NCBI GenBank assembly: GCA_965222745.1
Contig: CBDCUW010000005.1
Location: 1 to 64,000, forward strand
Origin: CBDCUW01 sp965222745
GTDB lineage: Bacteria; Planctomycetota; Planctomycetia; Pirellulales; Pirellulaceae
Direction of reading: 5' to 3'
Length of the DNA: 64,000 nucleotides
Within the stretch, counting starts at the first letter, position 1, and the number at the start of each line of letters is the position of its first letter. The translations under genes were made by a program, and so were the position numbers. The notes beneath the pieces were generated by a model that saw only the letters and a list, made by a program, of their open reading frames with translations, made no database searches and was not told the DNA's origin. Positions 18,012-26,815 of this stretch are shown in pieces.

Positions 18012-18935
18012 ATGCACCGAATGTTGACCTTCTTGATGATCATTTCTGTGGGTGGGTGCCTGACGGATGCACCACAAGGCTGCTGTCAGGAGGCGGATGA
18101 CGGAAAACTTCGGATCATCTGTTTCGGTGCGCACCCTGATGACGCGGAATACAAAAGTGGCGGAACGGCTGCTCTTTGGGCTCAGCATGGCCACCACGTC
18201 AAACTCGTTTCGGTCACCAACGGCGACATTGGTCATTGGGGCATGGCGGGTGGACCGCTGGCCAGAAGACGGACCGCGGAATCTGCCGAGGTGGCCAAGC
18301 GATTGGGCGTTGCTTCGGAAGTTCTTGATATCCACGACGGCGAACTGATGCCCACACTGGAAAACCGCCGAACCATCACGCGTTTGATTCGTGAGTGGAA
18401 AGCCGACATCGTGATCGCCCACCGGCCCTGGGACTATCATCCCGATCATCGCTATGTCGGTGTCCTGGTACAGGATGCTGCCTTCATGGTCACCGTGCCG
18501 TTCTTTCTGCCAAACACACCCGCGCTGAAAAAGAATCCGCTGTTCCTTTATTCCAGTGACCGATTTCAAAAACCGTACCCGTTCGAGGCGGACATCGCTG
18601 TGGCAATCGACTCGGTGTTCGACAAAAAAGTCAACGCCCTCACCGCGCTCGTTTCGCAGACCTACGAAGGGGGCGCGCTAAGCAGTGCCGAAGCGACTGC
18701 CCAAGCACCGCCGGAGTCTCAACCGGAACTGCGCGAGCAGTGGCTCAAAGAACGCTGGGAGCGACGGCAGGGTGGGGAGGCCAGGCGGTTTCGCAACGCG
18801 CTCGTTCGCTGGTACGGTGAAGAGAATGCCGACTCGGTGAAGTACGCCGAAGCGTTCGAGATTTGCGAATATGGAAGACAACCTACCGACCAGGAAATTC
18901 GTCAGCTGTTTCCTTTCCTGCCCGCCAAACCGTGA
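18012..18935 (+). CDS. PIG-L/LmbE family deacetylase, exported
   Basis: 307 residues from an ATG with GGAG 7 bases upstream. The N-terminus MLTFLMIISVGGC looks like a lipoprotein or signal sequence. The zinc-binding motif GAHPDDAEYKSGG (H41, D43/D44) and the third-ligand region HRPWDYHPDHRYVG identify the N-acetylglucosaminyl-type deacetylase fold (PF02585). Members remove acetyl groups from N-acetylglucosamine conjugates or related sugars. Export, if real, suggests action on environmental or envelope glycans. It overlaps no other gene, and a small membrane-protein gene follows 6 bases later. Confidence 0.85.
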   Translation: MHRMLTFLMIISVGGCLTDAPQGCCQEADDGKLRIICFGAHPDDAEYKSGGTAALWAQHGHHVKLVSVTNGDIGHWGMAGGPLARRRTAESAEVAKRLGVASEVLDIHDGELMPTLENRRTITRLIREWKADIVIAHRPWDYHPDHRYVGVLVQDAAFMVTVPFFLPNTPALKKNPLFLYSSDRFQKPYPFEADIAVAIDSVFDKKVNALTALVSQTYEGGALSSAEATAQAPPESQPELREQWLKERWERRQGGEARRFRNALVRWYGEENADSVKYAEAFEICEYGRQPTDQEIRQLFPFLPAKP

Positions 18936-18941
18936 GGTGAC

Positions 18942-19334
18942 TTGTTGAGCGCTACCGACCCGTTTCGGCCGCCGGCGACTTCATCCGATGCGGAGCTGCC
19001 CAGCCGAAGATCGGCCGACTCGCTGGTTGCCGCTGCCACGTTGTGGTTCGGGCTCGCCGCGGCGCTACTGGTGGTCTACCTCCTGGTCCGGCCGGTCTTC
19101 GTCAATCTTGACGTGGATGTGCCGGTGCTGACACGCCTGTTATTGCATCCGATGGCGCCGGCGATGTGCTTCACGATTGCGGTGGTGGTGTTGCTGCACA
19201 CGGTGATGACAGAAAACCAGGATCAGCGCCTTGTTTTGGGACGGATCGCGCTGGCGCTGGGCTTGGTCACACTGCTGCTGCTCTTGATCGGGATCATCGG
19301 CCCGCTTTGGTCGCTGTACAGTGCGCTGACGTAA
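18942..19334 (+). CDS. small three-helix membrane protein, unknown
   Basis: 130 residues from a TTG at 18942 (a second TTG follows at 18945), with GAGGTGA immediately upstream as ribosome site. After a Pro/Ser-rich N-terminus there are three hydrophobic helices (LVAAATLWFGLAAALLVVYLLV, PAMCFTIAVVVLLH, LALGLVTLLLLLIGIIGPLWSLY). I recognise no family. The tight spacing to the PIG-L gene indicates one operon. Confidence 0.6.
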   Translation: MLSATDPFRPPATSSDAELPSRRSADSLVAAATLWFGLAAALLVVYLLVRPVFVNLDVDVPVLTRLLLHPMAPAMCFTIAVVVLLHTVMTENQDQRLVLGRIALALGLVTLLLLLIGIIGPLWSLYSALT

Positions 19335-19491
19335 CGGAGTAATCGGGCGGGCTCAAATTGACGGGCCTTTGGACCCAAAAAAGACGCTGCGATTTTGGAA
19401 AAATCGCGGACGATCATTGCGACATTCCGCCGCGTGGCGATTCGTGTGGTAGCGGCCTGTGAAGGTGTCTACCCTGGGCCGCCAGGGCGTT

Positions 19492-19497
19492 TATAAT
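19492..19497 (+). promoter_or_regulatory. candidate -10 element TATAAT
   Basis: A perfect TATAAT at 19492-19497 lies 113 bases upstream of the chosen start of the DUF1592-type gene. No good -35 hexamer is present at 16-18 bases spacing. The first in-frame ATG (19496) overlaps this element and would be upstream of any transcript it makes, which supports the later start at 19610. Confidence 0.35.
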
Positions 19498-19609
19498 GAC
19501 GTTCCTTCCCTCGACCATTGTCCCGCCGTCCCAATCGGCGGAACGATCCCGCCTTCCACCAATAAAAAGAGATTTTGCTAGTGTGCCCAAAGGGGTGCGT
19601 CGGCCAGTG

Positions 19610-21925
19610 ATGATCTTTTTACGACTCAGCCGCTTTGCCACCTCTTGTTGGATCGTGTTGGCAACCACCCTGGTCGCCGCCGCCGCCGAAGATGACATCC
19701 TGCTGCGGGGTGAAAAAATCTATCGGCAAGCCTGTGCTTCCTGCCACGGAGCCCAGGGCGAAGGGGTCGAAGGTTCCTACGACGACCCGCTGGTGGGTGA
19801 CGCCACCATTGGCGAGCTGACCGAATTGATCACCGAGACGATGCCGGAAGAGGATCCCGACACCTGCGTTGGCGAAGACGCCGCCTCGGTCGCCGCCTAC
19901 ATTCACCACGCGTTTTACAGCGAGGCGGCGCGGATTCGGAATCGGCCGCCGCGAGTCGGATTGGCTCGATTGACGGGCCTGCAATTGCGCCAAAGTCTGG
20001 CCGACCTTTATGGGCACTTTGACCGCGAGCCGTGGTCGGAAAATCGTCGCGGGTTGGAGGGAACCTATTTCGATGGGGCGCGGTGGAAGAAAGACAAGAT
20101 CCGGATCGAACGAATCGACCCCGTTTTGGAGTTTGACTTTGGCGACGACGGACCGGGCGAAAAAATCAATCCGCAAGATTTTTACATTCATTGGGGTGGG
20201 TCGCTGAAGGTCGATCATACCGGGCGTTACGAGATCGTTTTACGCAGTAGCTGCTCAACCATGTTCTATTTCGGAAACACTCGCCGAGTGTTGGTCAACA
20301 ATCACGTTCAATCGGAAGGGAAGACCGAGTTTCGCAGAACGCTGCAGTTGACGGCCGGACGCAGTTACCCGATCAAGATCGAGTTCTTTCAGCGGAAGCG
20401 AAAAACCGAGCAGCCGCCCGCGAAGGTGTCGTTGTCGTGGGTCCCGCCTGGCGGTGTGGAGGAAATCATTCCGTCGCGAAATTTGATTCCCACCTGGATG
20501 CCGCCTCAATTTTCTGTGCAGGCGAAGTTGCCTCCGGATGACCGCAGCTACGGTTACCAGCGAGGAATCGCGGTCAACCGACAATGGGACGATTCAACGA
20601 CCGCCGCGGCAATCGAGTTCGCGCAGGTGGCGGTCGACGAATTGTGGCCGCAGTATCGGCGCCGACATGCCAAGGATTCGGATAAGGATCGCGGGCGTCT
20701 ACGAGGCTTCTTGGGCGAATTGTTGGAAGTCGCCTTTCGCGGTCCGCTCGATCCCAAGACAAAACAGATCTACATCGACAATCAGCTCGACCAGGCCGAA
20801 GACGACGGCGAAGCGATCAAGCGGGTCGTCCTGATCTCCTTGAAGTCGCCTCGTTTTCTCTATCCAACGATTGATGACGATCGTTCGGATTCGCAGCGCG
20901 TGGCCAACCGGTTGGCGCTGGTCCTGCACGACTCACTGCCGTCGGATGATTGGTTGATCAAAAAAGTTGACGCCAATCAACTTCAAACGGAAAAGCAGAT
21001 CGACGAAGTTGCCAGAAGAATGGCTGGCGATCAGCGAACGCAAAGTAAGATTCGTACTTTTCTTTACCATTGGCTTCACATCGGTGACTTGCAGGAAATC
21101 AGCAAGGACGCCGATCTGTTTCCCGGATTCGATCAACACGTCGTCAGTGACCTGAGAAAATCGCTGGACGCCTTTTTGGATGACGTGATGGCCAGCGAGT
21201 CGAGCGATTATCGTCAATTGCTGCAAGCCGATTGGACCTACACCAGCGACCGGTTGGCGGCCTACTATGGCGACGCATGGAAACCGGCCGAGGACGAGGG
21301 CCCGCAGCTACGGCGCAGTGTGGGTGATTCAAAAGTTCGATCGGGAGCGATCACTCACCCGTTGTTGATGGCCAGTTTTGCGCATCACAACGCCACCTCG
21401 CCGATTCATCGCGGTGTGCTGCTGTACCGTCACGTGCTGGGGCGAACGATCCGGCCGCCCCAAGCCGCCTTCGCGCCGCTCAACCCCGACCTGCATCCCC
21501 GTTTGACCACTCGCGAGAGGGTGGAAATGCAGACCGGCGACGTCGATTGCCAGGTATGCCACCAGAAGATCAATTCGCTCGGTTTTACACTGGAAAACTA
21601 CGATCCAACCGGCCGATATCGATCCCAGGACAACGAAAAACCGGTCAACGCACTGGGGGCTTATGTCGATCGCGCTGGCAAAGAGGTAAGCTTGAACGGG
21701 GCGCGAGAATTAGCCGATTACCTGGCCAGCAGCGAAGATTGCCATCGAGCGTTTGTCGAAGCGGCCTTTGAGCACTTCGTCAAACAACCGATCGCCGCTT
21801 ACGGCAGTGACGCTCACGAGCGTTTGACCAAACAGTTTATCGACAGCGGGTTCAGCATTCGTGAACTGGTTGTCAACATTGCGGTTCTGGCTGCCCGTCA
21901 GCCGGCTAGTAAGAGTGAGACCTGA
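19610..21925 (+). CDS. PSCyt/DUF1592-type c-cytochrome with PA14 domain
   Basis: 771 residues from the ATG at 19610, chosen for its signal peptide (MIFLRLSRFATSCWIVLATTLVAAAA). Order of parts: c-type heme site CASCH (42-46); LTGLQLRQSLADLYG, resembling the DUF1587 start; a PA14-like carbohydrate-binding domain (about 145-290, with GRYEIVLRSSCSTMFYFGN and GRSYPIKIEFFQRKRK); then the DUF1592/DUF1588 region (RVANRLALVLHDSLPSDDWL, SPIHRGVLLYRHVLG); a second heme-like CQVCH; and a DUF1585 end. These planctomycete proteins are always seen with a DUF1552 Tat protein, which follows here. Their role is unknown but probably periplasmic redox or glycan-related. Confidence 0.85.
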   Translation: MIFLRLSRFATSCWIVLATTLVAAAAEDDILLRGEKIYRQACASCHGAQGEGVEGSYDDPLVGDATIGELTELITETMPEEDPDTCVGEDAASVAAYIHHAFYSEAARIRNRPPRVGLARLTGLQLRQSLADLYGHFDREPWSENRRGLEGTYFDGARWKKDKIRIERIDPVLEFDFGDDGPGEKINPQDFYIHWGGSLKVDHTGRYEIVLRSSCSTMFYFGNTRRVLVNNHVQSEGKTEFRRTLQLTAGRSYPIKIEFFQRKRKTEQPPAKVSLSWVPPGGVEEIIPSRNLIPTWMPPQFSVQAKLPPDDRSYGYQRGIAVNRQWDDSTTAAAIEFAQVAVDELWPQYRRRHAKDSDKDRGRLRGFLGELLEVAFRGPLDPKTKQIYIDNQLDQAEDDGEAIKRVVLISLKSPRFLYPTIDDDRSDSQRVANRLALVLHDSLPSDDWLIKKVDANQLQTEKQIDEVARRMAGDQRTQSKIRTFLYHWLHIGDLQEISKDADLFPGFDQHVVSDLRKSLDAFLDDVMASESSDYRQLLQADWTYTSDRLAAYYGDAWKPAEDEGPQLRRSVGDSKVRSGAITHPLLMASFAHHNATSPIHRGVLLYRHVLGRTIRPPQAAFAPLNPDLHPRLTTRERVEMQTGDVDCQVCHQKINSLGFTLENYDPTGRYRSQDNEKPVNALGAYVDRAGKEVSLNGARELADYLASSEDCHRAFVEAAFEHFVKQPIAAYGSDAHERLTKQFIDSGFSIRELVVNIAVLAARQPASKSET

Positions 21926-21938
21926 GGAAGTGAAAACG

Positions 21939-23267
21939 ATGCATCGATCGCGACGTGATTTTGTCAAGCAGCTGGGTGTCAGTGCCGCTGTTGGTAACTT
22001 CCTGTTTGCTTTGCCCAGCCTCGGTTGGGCCGCGGACGCCCGCCGCAAACAACGGTTGGTCTTTTTGTTCAGTCCCAATGGCGTTATCCCCAAGCACTTT
22101 TGGCCCGATGCCGAAGGCAGCGATTTTGAACTGAAGCGGATTCTAGAGCCGCTGGCGCCGTACCGAGATCAATTGCTGACGCTACAAGGTCTCGACAATA
22201 AAATTCGCGGTGACGGTGACGGCCACATGCGGGGCATCGGATGCCTGTTGACCGGCGTGGAACTCTTTCCCGGAGACGTGCAAGGCGGCTCGGATACTCC
22301 GGCCGGTTGGTCGCAAGGCATTTCGATTGATCAGCATCTGAAGAACAAACTGCAAGCCGATCCGGCGACGCAGACTCGATTTGGTTCTTTGGAATTTGGC
22401 GTGATGGTTCCCGATCGCGCCGACACCTGGACGCGAATGAGTTATGCGGGGCCCAATCAGCCGGTGGCGCCGATCAGCGATCCTTACCAGATGTTCGACA
22501 AGCTGTATGGCCAAACGGCAAACCGCGAAATGCTCTCCAGCGTTTTGGATGATCTGGGCGAAGAGTTTCAACGAGTGCAGCGGATGGTCAGCGCCGAAGA
22601 CCGGCGAATTTTGGACGAGCACATCGAAATGGTGCGGGCGGTCGAAAAAGAACTGCAAGCCGAACTGGCGGGGGCAAAGCAGGGGAATGATACGGGACAC
22701 GCGGTTCCCAAGTTGCCGCCCAACGTCGAAGAAGAAAACGACAACATGCCCCAGATCGCTCGCATGCAGACCGATCTGCTGGTCAACAGCTTTGCAGCCG
22801 ATTTCGCTCGCATCGGCTCCATTCAAATCACCAACAGCGTCGGCAACGCGAAGATGCGATGGCTGGACATTGACGAAGGCCACCATTCGCTGTCGCACGA
22901 ACCGGACAGCAACGAAAAGGCATACGAAAAGCTGATCAAAATCAACACCTGGTACTGCGAGCAACTCGCCTACTTGGCCAAACGCCTGGCGGAAACTCCC
23001 GAACCGGGCGGCGACGGTTCGCTGTTGGATAACACCACGATCGTCTGGACGAACGAACTGGGCAAAGGCAATTCGCATACCCGCAACGACATCCCCTTTG
23101 TGATGGTCGGCGGCGGGCTCGGATTCAAAACCGGCCAAGCCAAGAAGTTCAAACACGTCGCCCACAACCGGTTGTTGTTGGCGATCGCCGAAGCGATGGG
23201 GCATCCCGAAAAGACGTTCGGCAATCCTGATCACTGCGCCGACGGCCCGCTGACTGGCTTGGTTTAA
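21939..23267 (+). CDS. DUF1552 Tat-exported protein
   Basis: 442 residues from the ATG at 21939. GAGGAAG at 21924-21930 overlaps the stop codon of the preceding gene, so the two are translationally linked. The N-terminus MHRSRRDFVKQLGVSAAVGN is a twin-arginine signal. Family blocks include RLVFLFSPNGVIPKHFWP, GDGDGHMRGIGCLLTG, ARMQTDLLVNSFAADFARIG, the HHSLSHEPDS block and WTNELGKGNSHTRNDIPFVM. The fold is distantly related to alkaline phosphatase/sulfatase-like DUF1501 proteins. Function is unknown. Tat export implies folding, and perhaps cofactor binding, in the cytoplasm. Confidence 0.85.
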   Translation: MHRSRRDFVKQLGVSAAVGNFLFALPSLGWAADARRKQRLVFLFSPNGVIPKHFWPDAEGSDFELKRILEPLAPYRDQLLTLQGLDNKIRGDGDGHMRGIGCLLTGVELFPGDVQGGSDTPAGWSQGISIDQHLKNKLQADPATQTRFGSLEFGVMVPDRADTWTRMSYAGPNQPVAPISDPYQMFDKLYGQTANREMLSSVLDDLGEEFQRVQRMVSAEDRRILDEHIEMVRAVEKELQAELAGAKQGNDTGHAVPKLPPNVEEENDNMPQIARMQTDLLVNSFAADFARIGSIQITNSVGNAKMRWLDIDEGHHSLSHEPDSNEKAYEKLIKINTWYCEQLAYLAKRLAETPEPGGDGSLLDNTTIVWTNELGKGNSHTRNDIPFVMVGGGLGFKTGQAKKFKHVAHNRLLLAIAEAMGHPEKTFGNPDHCADGPLTGLV

Positions 23268-23385
23268 AGCTAACTGGCCTGGTCTAAAAAACGACGCGGC
23301 TCGGCGAAGCATGCCTGCTACTTTTTTCACAGTTTGGTAGACTTTCTGCCGAACCTGAAAATCAACGCGTCGTTAGGCAAAAACT

Positions 23386-24120
23386 GTGAGCGAATTGGCT
23401 GGAAAAATAGTCGCCATCACTGGCGGCGGAACGGGGATTGGATCGGGCATCGCCAGAGGGCTGGCTCAGGCTGGTTGCAAAGTCACCATCGGGGGACGGC
23501 GCGCCGAGCCGTTACAGGAAGTCGCCGCGTCGATCTCAGCCGAACATCCCGTTCGCACCCACGTGATCGACGTTGCCGCGCCCGAAAGCGTGGACGCCTT
23601 TTTCGGCGACATCCGCAAGCAAGTCGGCGAGGTCGATATCTTGGTCAATAGCGCCGGGATCAATATCCAAAAACGGACCATGGCAGAAATGTCGCCGGAG
23701 GATTGGGATCGCGTGCTGCAGATCAATGCTTCGGGTGCCTATCGTTGCATGCACCAAGTGTTGCCGGCGATGCGACAGCGGCGCGATGGCTTGGTCGTGA
23801 ATATTTCGTCGGTCGCCGGAAAGCGGGCGATCACGCTGGGCGGCATCGTTTATTGCGCCAGCAAGTTTGCCATGACGGCGCTGGGGACGGCGGTTTCTAA
23901 CGAAGTGCGCAACGAAGGTGTGCGGATCACCAACGTTTATCCCGGCGAAGTGAACACGCCCATTCTTGAAAATCGTCCCACGCCGGTTTCTCAGGAACAT
24001 AAAGATGCCATTCTGCAGCCCGAAGACATTGCCGCAGTAGTCGTGACGATCTGCAAGTTGCCGCCTCGAGCCAACGTGCCAGAGGTGGTGATCAAGCCAA
24101 CCATTCAAGAATGGGTGTGA
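23386..24120 (+). CDS. short-chain dehydrogenase/reductase
   Basis: 244 residues from a GTG. It has the NAD(P)-binding TGGGTGIG (residues 12-19), NSAG, the serine block NISSVAG and the catalytic YCASK (Y156, K160). GRRAEP after strand 2 suggests NADP use. It is a classical SDR of normal length. The end PEVVIKPTIQEWV is typical of SDRs of the 3-oxoacyl or clavaldehyde type. The substrate cannot be told. The gene is followed 40 bases later by scpB; whether they share a transcript is unclear. Confidence 0.85.
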   Translation: MSELAGKIVAITGGGTGIGSGIARGLAQAGCKVTIGGRRAEPLQEVAASISAEHPVRTHVIDVAAPESVDAFFGDIRKQVGEVDILVNSAGINIQKRTMAEMSPEDWDRVLQINASGAYRCMHQVLPAMRQRRDGLVVNISSVAGKRAITLGGIVYCASKFAMTALGTAVSNEVRNEGVRITNVYPGEVNTPILENRPTPVSQEHKDAILQPEDIAAVVVTICKLPPRANVPEVVIKPTIQEWV

Positions 24121-24160
24121 ACCGGTCGAACCAGCGTGCAAGACCTCCAGGAGACCGACC

Positions 24161-24925
24161 ATGGCCGAGGAAGAATTGCCGGAAGATGAATCGCCCGAAG
24201 AGCTTGGTGAGCTTTCGTTAGATGATTTGGGGGCCGCCTACGCGCGGGCCGCCGCCCAGCACGATCCCGAAGCCTTCGCCGCCACAGAAGGCGAAGACGA
24301 TTCGGAACGGGCCGTTGGGCAAGGTGAAGCTGCCGAATCCTCCTCCGGGCAATCACCCGATGAGGATGCCGGCCAGGATGATGACGAGGTCGTCACGCCC
24401 GAAGCGATCATCGAAGGAGCACTCTTTGTTGGCCATCCCGAAAACCAATCTTTGACCGAGCAGCGCCTGGCCTCCCTGATTCGCGATTTCACTCCCGAAG
24501 AAGCAGTCCAATGCATCGACCAGCTGAATCAGTCGTATCGCGAAGCGGATCAGGGATTGCGTATCGTTCATGACCAGCAGGGGTATCGCATGACGATCGC
24601 TCCGGAGGTGGAAAACGTCCGCCGCTCTTTTCTTGGCAAAGTGCGGGAGGCGAGATTGAGCCAGGCAGCGATCGAGGTGCTGGCCCTGGTCGCCTATCAA
24701 CCCGGTGTCGTCGCGCAAAAGATCCAGGACCAACGGGGACGCGAGAGCGGAGCGCTGTTGAATCAATTGGTACGCCGACAACTGTTAAGGATCGAGCGGA
24801 TTCGGCCCGAAGAGGGAGGCCGAGCTGTGCCGCACTACTATCCGACCGAACGTTTTTTGGTGCTGTTCGGAATCGAATCGCTCGACGACCTGCCACAAGT
24901 CGAAGAGGGACTCCGCGAAGGGTAG
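24161..24925 (+). CDS. scpB: segregation and condensation protein B
   Basis: 254 residues from an ATG with AGGAG 8 bases upstream. The first 80 residues are an acidic, likely disordered extension. The core has EAIIEGALFVG, LSQAAIEVLALVAYQPGVVAQKIQDQRG (first winged helix) and a C-terminal HYYPTERFLVLFGIESLDDLPQ, all diagnostic of ScpB. With ScpA it binds SMC and takes part in chromosome condensation and segregation in the cytoplasm. ScpA is not in the window. The insertion sequence lies about 100 bp downstream and does not interrupt the gene. Confidence 0.9.
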   Translation: MAEEELPEDESPEELGELSLDDLGAAYARAAAQHDPEAFAATEGEDDSERAVGQGEAAESSSGQSPDEDAGQDDDEVVTPEAIIEGALFVGHPENQSLTEQRLASLIRDFTPEEAVQCIDQLNQSYREADQGLRIVHDQQGYRMTIAPEVENVRRSFLGKVREARLSQAAIEVLALVAYQPGVVAQKIQDQRGRESGALLNQLVRRQLLRIERIRPEEGGRAVPHYYPTERFLVLFGIESLDDLPQVEEGLREG

Positions 24926-25018
24926 GCAGGCGGTTAGAAGTTTCACCCTCCTTCCGGGAGGGTCGGACGCGGTAGCGGCCGGGGAGGGCCAACGTGCACA
25001 ACCCTCTCCGGGCCTGAG

Positions 25019-25029
25019 AGCCCGACTCT
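25019..25029. repeat. left 11-bp target-site duplication
   Basis: AGCCCGACTCT directly abuts the left end of the insertion sequence and is repeated exactly at 26691-26701. Confidence 0.85.
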
Positions 25030-26690
25030 GGGATGGTGAAAACTCGCTACGCGGCTGAAAAAAGTGTTTCGTTGGTCTTTGCCTGGGCGTATGCTCGGGT
25101 GCGACGGGATTGCGTCGAATTGGTTAGCCCCGAAGATCTTAACCAGGCTTTGACGTCTTTGTTTAAGACCTTCGTGAATCGCCCTCGGATCTTTGCCGCA
25201 GTGCACTCGTCAAACTGAGTCGCGAAGACCGCAAGCAAGCTCGTAAATGTTCCTCGACCGTGATTTCCTTGTAACGCCTTGAATCCCCCAAATCCGGATT
25301 CGAGCACTTCGGTGCTGCTGGGCAAGATGATGTCGGTGCAATCGAGCTTCTCAAGTTGAGCTTCGTTGTGCTGATAGAATGAGACAATTTGATCGCTAAA
25401 TTGAAACGCCAACTCGTCCCGGACTTCACAATTCGATAGACGTTCTCGCAGGCTTTCACTGGCTCCGGCGAATACGCCTCGTTCGCTTGCCATCGTTAAT
25501 GTTTCGCCAATCAAGCGACGGTACTGACACCACAGTTGCAAGTCGGCCTCGAACTGACTGATCCAGCCCAACTTCTCGACGATGCGTTCATGATTCGAGC
25601 AGGTCGTCTGGGTCAATTGGTTCTCAATCATCTTCGCCCAGTCGATCAATCGTCCAAAATCCATAAAACGGCCTTTCTCCTTCTTTCGAGGTGGCAAGAG
25701 ATGCTCCAGTTCGGTCTGCTGAATCGCCGCAGTGGTCGTGCCCAGTTTGGCCGAAAACGCTTTCCATCGCTCGTCGCCACGAAGCAGTTTCTTCAGCAAA
25801 TTGGCAACCTTGTGCTTGATGTCGTCGAGGTGGACTCCCGAAAAATCCTTGCTCTTTAGGCGGCGAACGCCTTCGTGCAACTCACACGCTCCGTCGCTGA
25901 GAACCGCCAGCGGTGTACCAAACTGCTCAGCGGTATCACTCAATTGTTTGGCCACTTCTTCTTTGTCGCGTGAGGACGTTGGTAAAACCGCAAGTGGCGT
26001 CATGTCTTGACGTCGCAGAGCGCGATCGTTTGGCAACTGGCTCCGGCGAATCCCCAGCACAACGAGCACAAACATTTTTCCTAACTGAACGCTGTGGTCG
26101 ATCATCCACACCCAGTCGTCTGCTCGGGACGCTTCTTTGAGGATCGCAACGCCATTGCGACAGATCCAGTTTCGCACCGCATCTCTTGAGGGCACTTCGA
26201 TTTGCAGGTGAAAGGTTTCGGCAAAGCACTCGATGACTTTGGGAACTGCTCGGACTCCAATCAGTAGGCTCAGTTGGCAGCAAAGACAGATCATTTCGGC
26301 ACTGAATTGATGACCGGGCAAGTTTTTCCAATTTGGCAGGGAGTTGGCCGAGTGTGTGACCTGTCGGTCGAGACGCTGTTGAAGATTCTCAGTCAGATTT
26401 CGCAGCCGCGTCTGTTCCCGCTGAGCCTGCTTGAGTTGAAGGCGCGTCTCTTGAATCTCCTGTCGCAAACGCAATGCACGCGTTTTCCAGCGATTTCGAG
26501 AGAAGAACAACGACCGTGAGAGACATCGCCAAGGCGACTTGAAATGCTCGAGTGTTTTAGCGGATGATACGTGCACTGTTGCGCTCCTTCGCTTCGTGGG
26601 TTTAGACACAAAACGAATACGCTGGGGCGTAACAGTTTTAAAACATCAATTCTCCGTAAATCCCCTAAACCCCGGCGGTTTCACCATCCC
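25030..26690 (-). mobile_element. complete insertion sequence, 1,661 bp
   Basis: The ends are perfect 12-bp inverted repeats, GGGATGGTGAAA at 25030-25041 and its reverse complement at 26679-26690. Both ends are flanked by the same 11-bp direct repeat. One transposase gene (25047-26609) fills nearly the whole element. Undamaged ends, duplication and open frame point to a recent insertion downstream of scpB. I cannot assign an IS family with certainty. Confidence 0.85.
25047..26609 (-). CDS. DDE-type transposase
   Basis: 520 residues from a GTG inside the insertion sequence. The N-terminus is basic with a coiled-coil stretch (about 45-85, rich in Q/R/L). Candidate catalytic acids are D in WMIDHSVQLG, D in AVLSDGACELHEG and E in SSTEVLESGFGGFKALQGNHGRG, an order and spacing that fit a DDE nuclease. 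An insertion rich in charged residues lies between the second D and E. It cuts and joins the element ends. It resembles transposases annotated only as hypothetical or generic transposase in planctomycetes, as far as I can recall. The frame is intact, so it may still be active. Confidence 0.8.
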   Translation of the reverse strand: MSKPTKRRSATVHVSSAKTLEHFKSPWRCLSRSLFFSRNRWKTRALRLRQEIQETRLQLKQAQREQTRLRNLTENLQQRLDRQVTHSANSLPNWKNLPGHQFSAEMICLCCQLSLLIGVRAVPKVIECFAETFHLQIEVPSRDAVRNWICRNGVAILKEASRADDWVWMIDHSVQLGKMFVLVVLGIRRSQLPNDRALRRQDMTPLAVLPTSSRDKEEVAKQLSDTAEQFGTPLAVLSDGACELHEGVRRLKSKDFSGVHLDDIKHKVANLLKKLLRGDERWKAFSAKLGTTTAAIQQTELEHLLPPRKKEKGRFMDFGRLIDWAKMIENQLTQTTCSNHERIVEKLGWISQFEADLQLWCQYRRLIGETLTMASERGVFAGASESLRERLSNCEVRDELAFQFSDQIVSFYQHNEAQLEKLDCTDIILPSSTEVLESGFGGFKALQGNHGRGTFTSLLAVFATQFDECTAAKIRGRFTKVLNKDVKAWLRSSGLTNSTQSRRTRAYAQAKTNETLFSAA

Positions 26691-26701
26691 AGCCCGACTC
26701 T
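26691..26701. repeat. right 11-bp target-site duplication
   Basis: AGCCCGACTCT directly abuts the right end of the insertion sequence and equals 25019-25029. Confidence 0.85.
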
Positions 26702-26713
26702 CCCGGAGGGCCC

Positions 26714-26756
26714 GGAGGGAGAGTGAAGTCAGATTGGAGGGAGAGTGAAGTCAGAT
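26714..26756. repeat. tandem 21-bp direct repeat
   Basis: Two exact 21-bp copies beginning GGAGGGAGAGTGAAGTCAG (26714-26734 and 26736-26756), separated by one base, lie between the insertion sequence and the TIR gene. Confidence 0.8.
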
Positions 26757-26815
26757 GACGAAGTTATTTCCAGACGACTCCTAAAGCATGCGAATATCCA
26801 TCAGGAACCGTTTTG

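Noticed and set aside
22182..23330. 382-codon minus-strand frame
   Set aside because: Shadow antisense to the DUF1552 gene, with no recognisable motifs.
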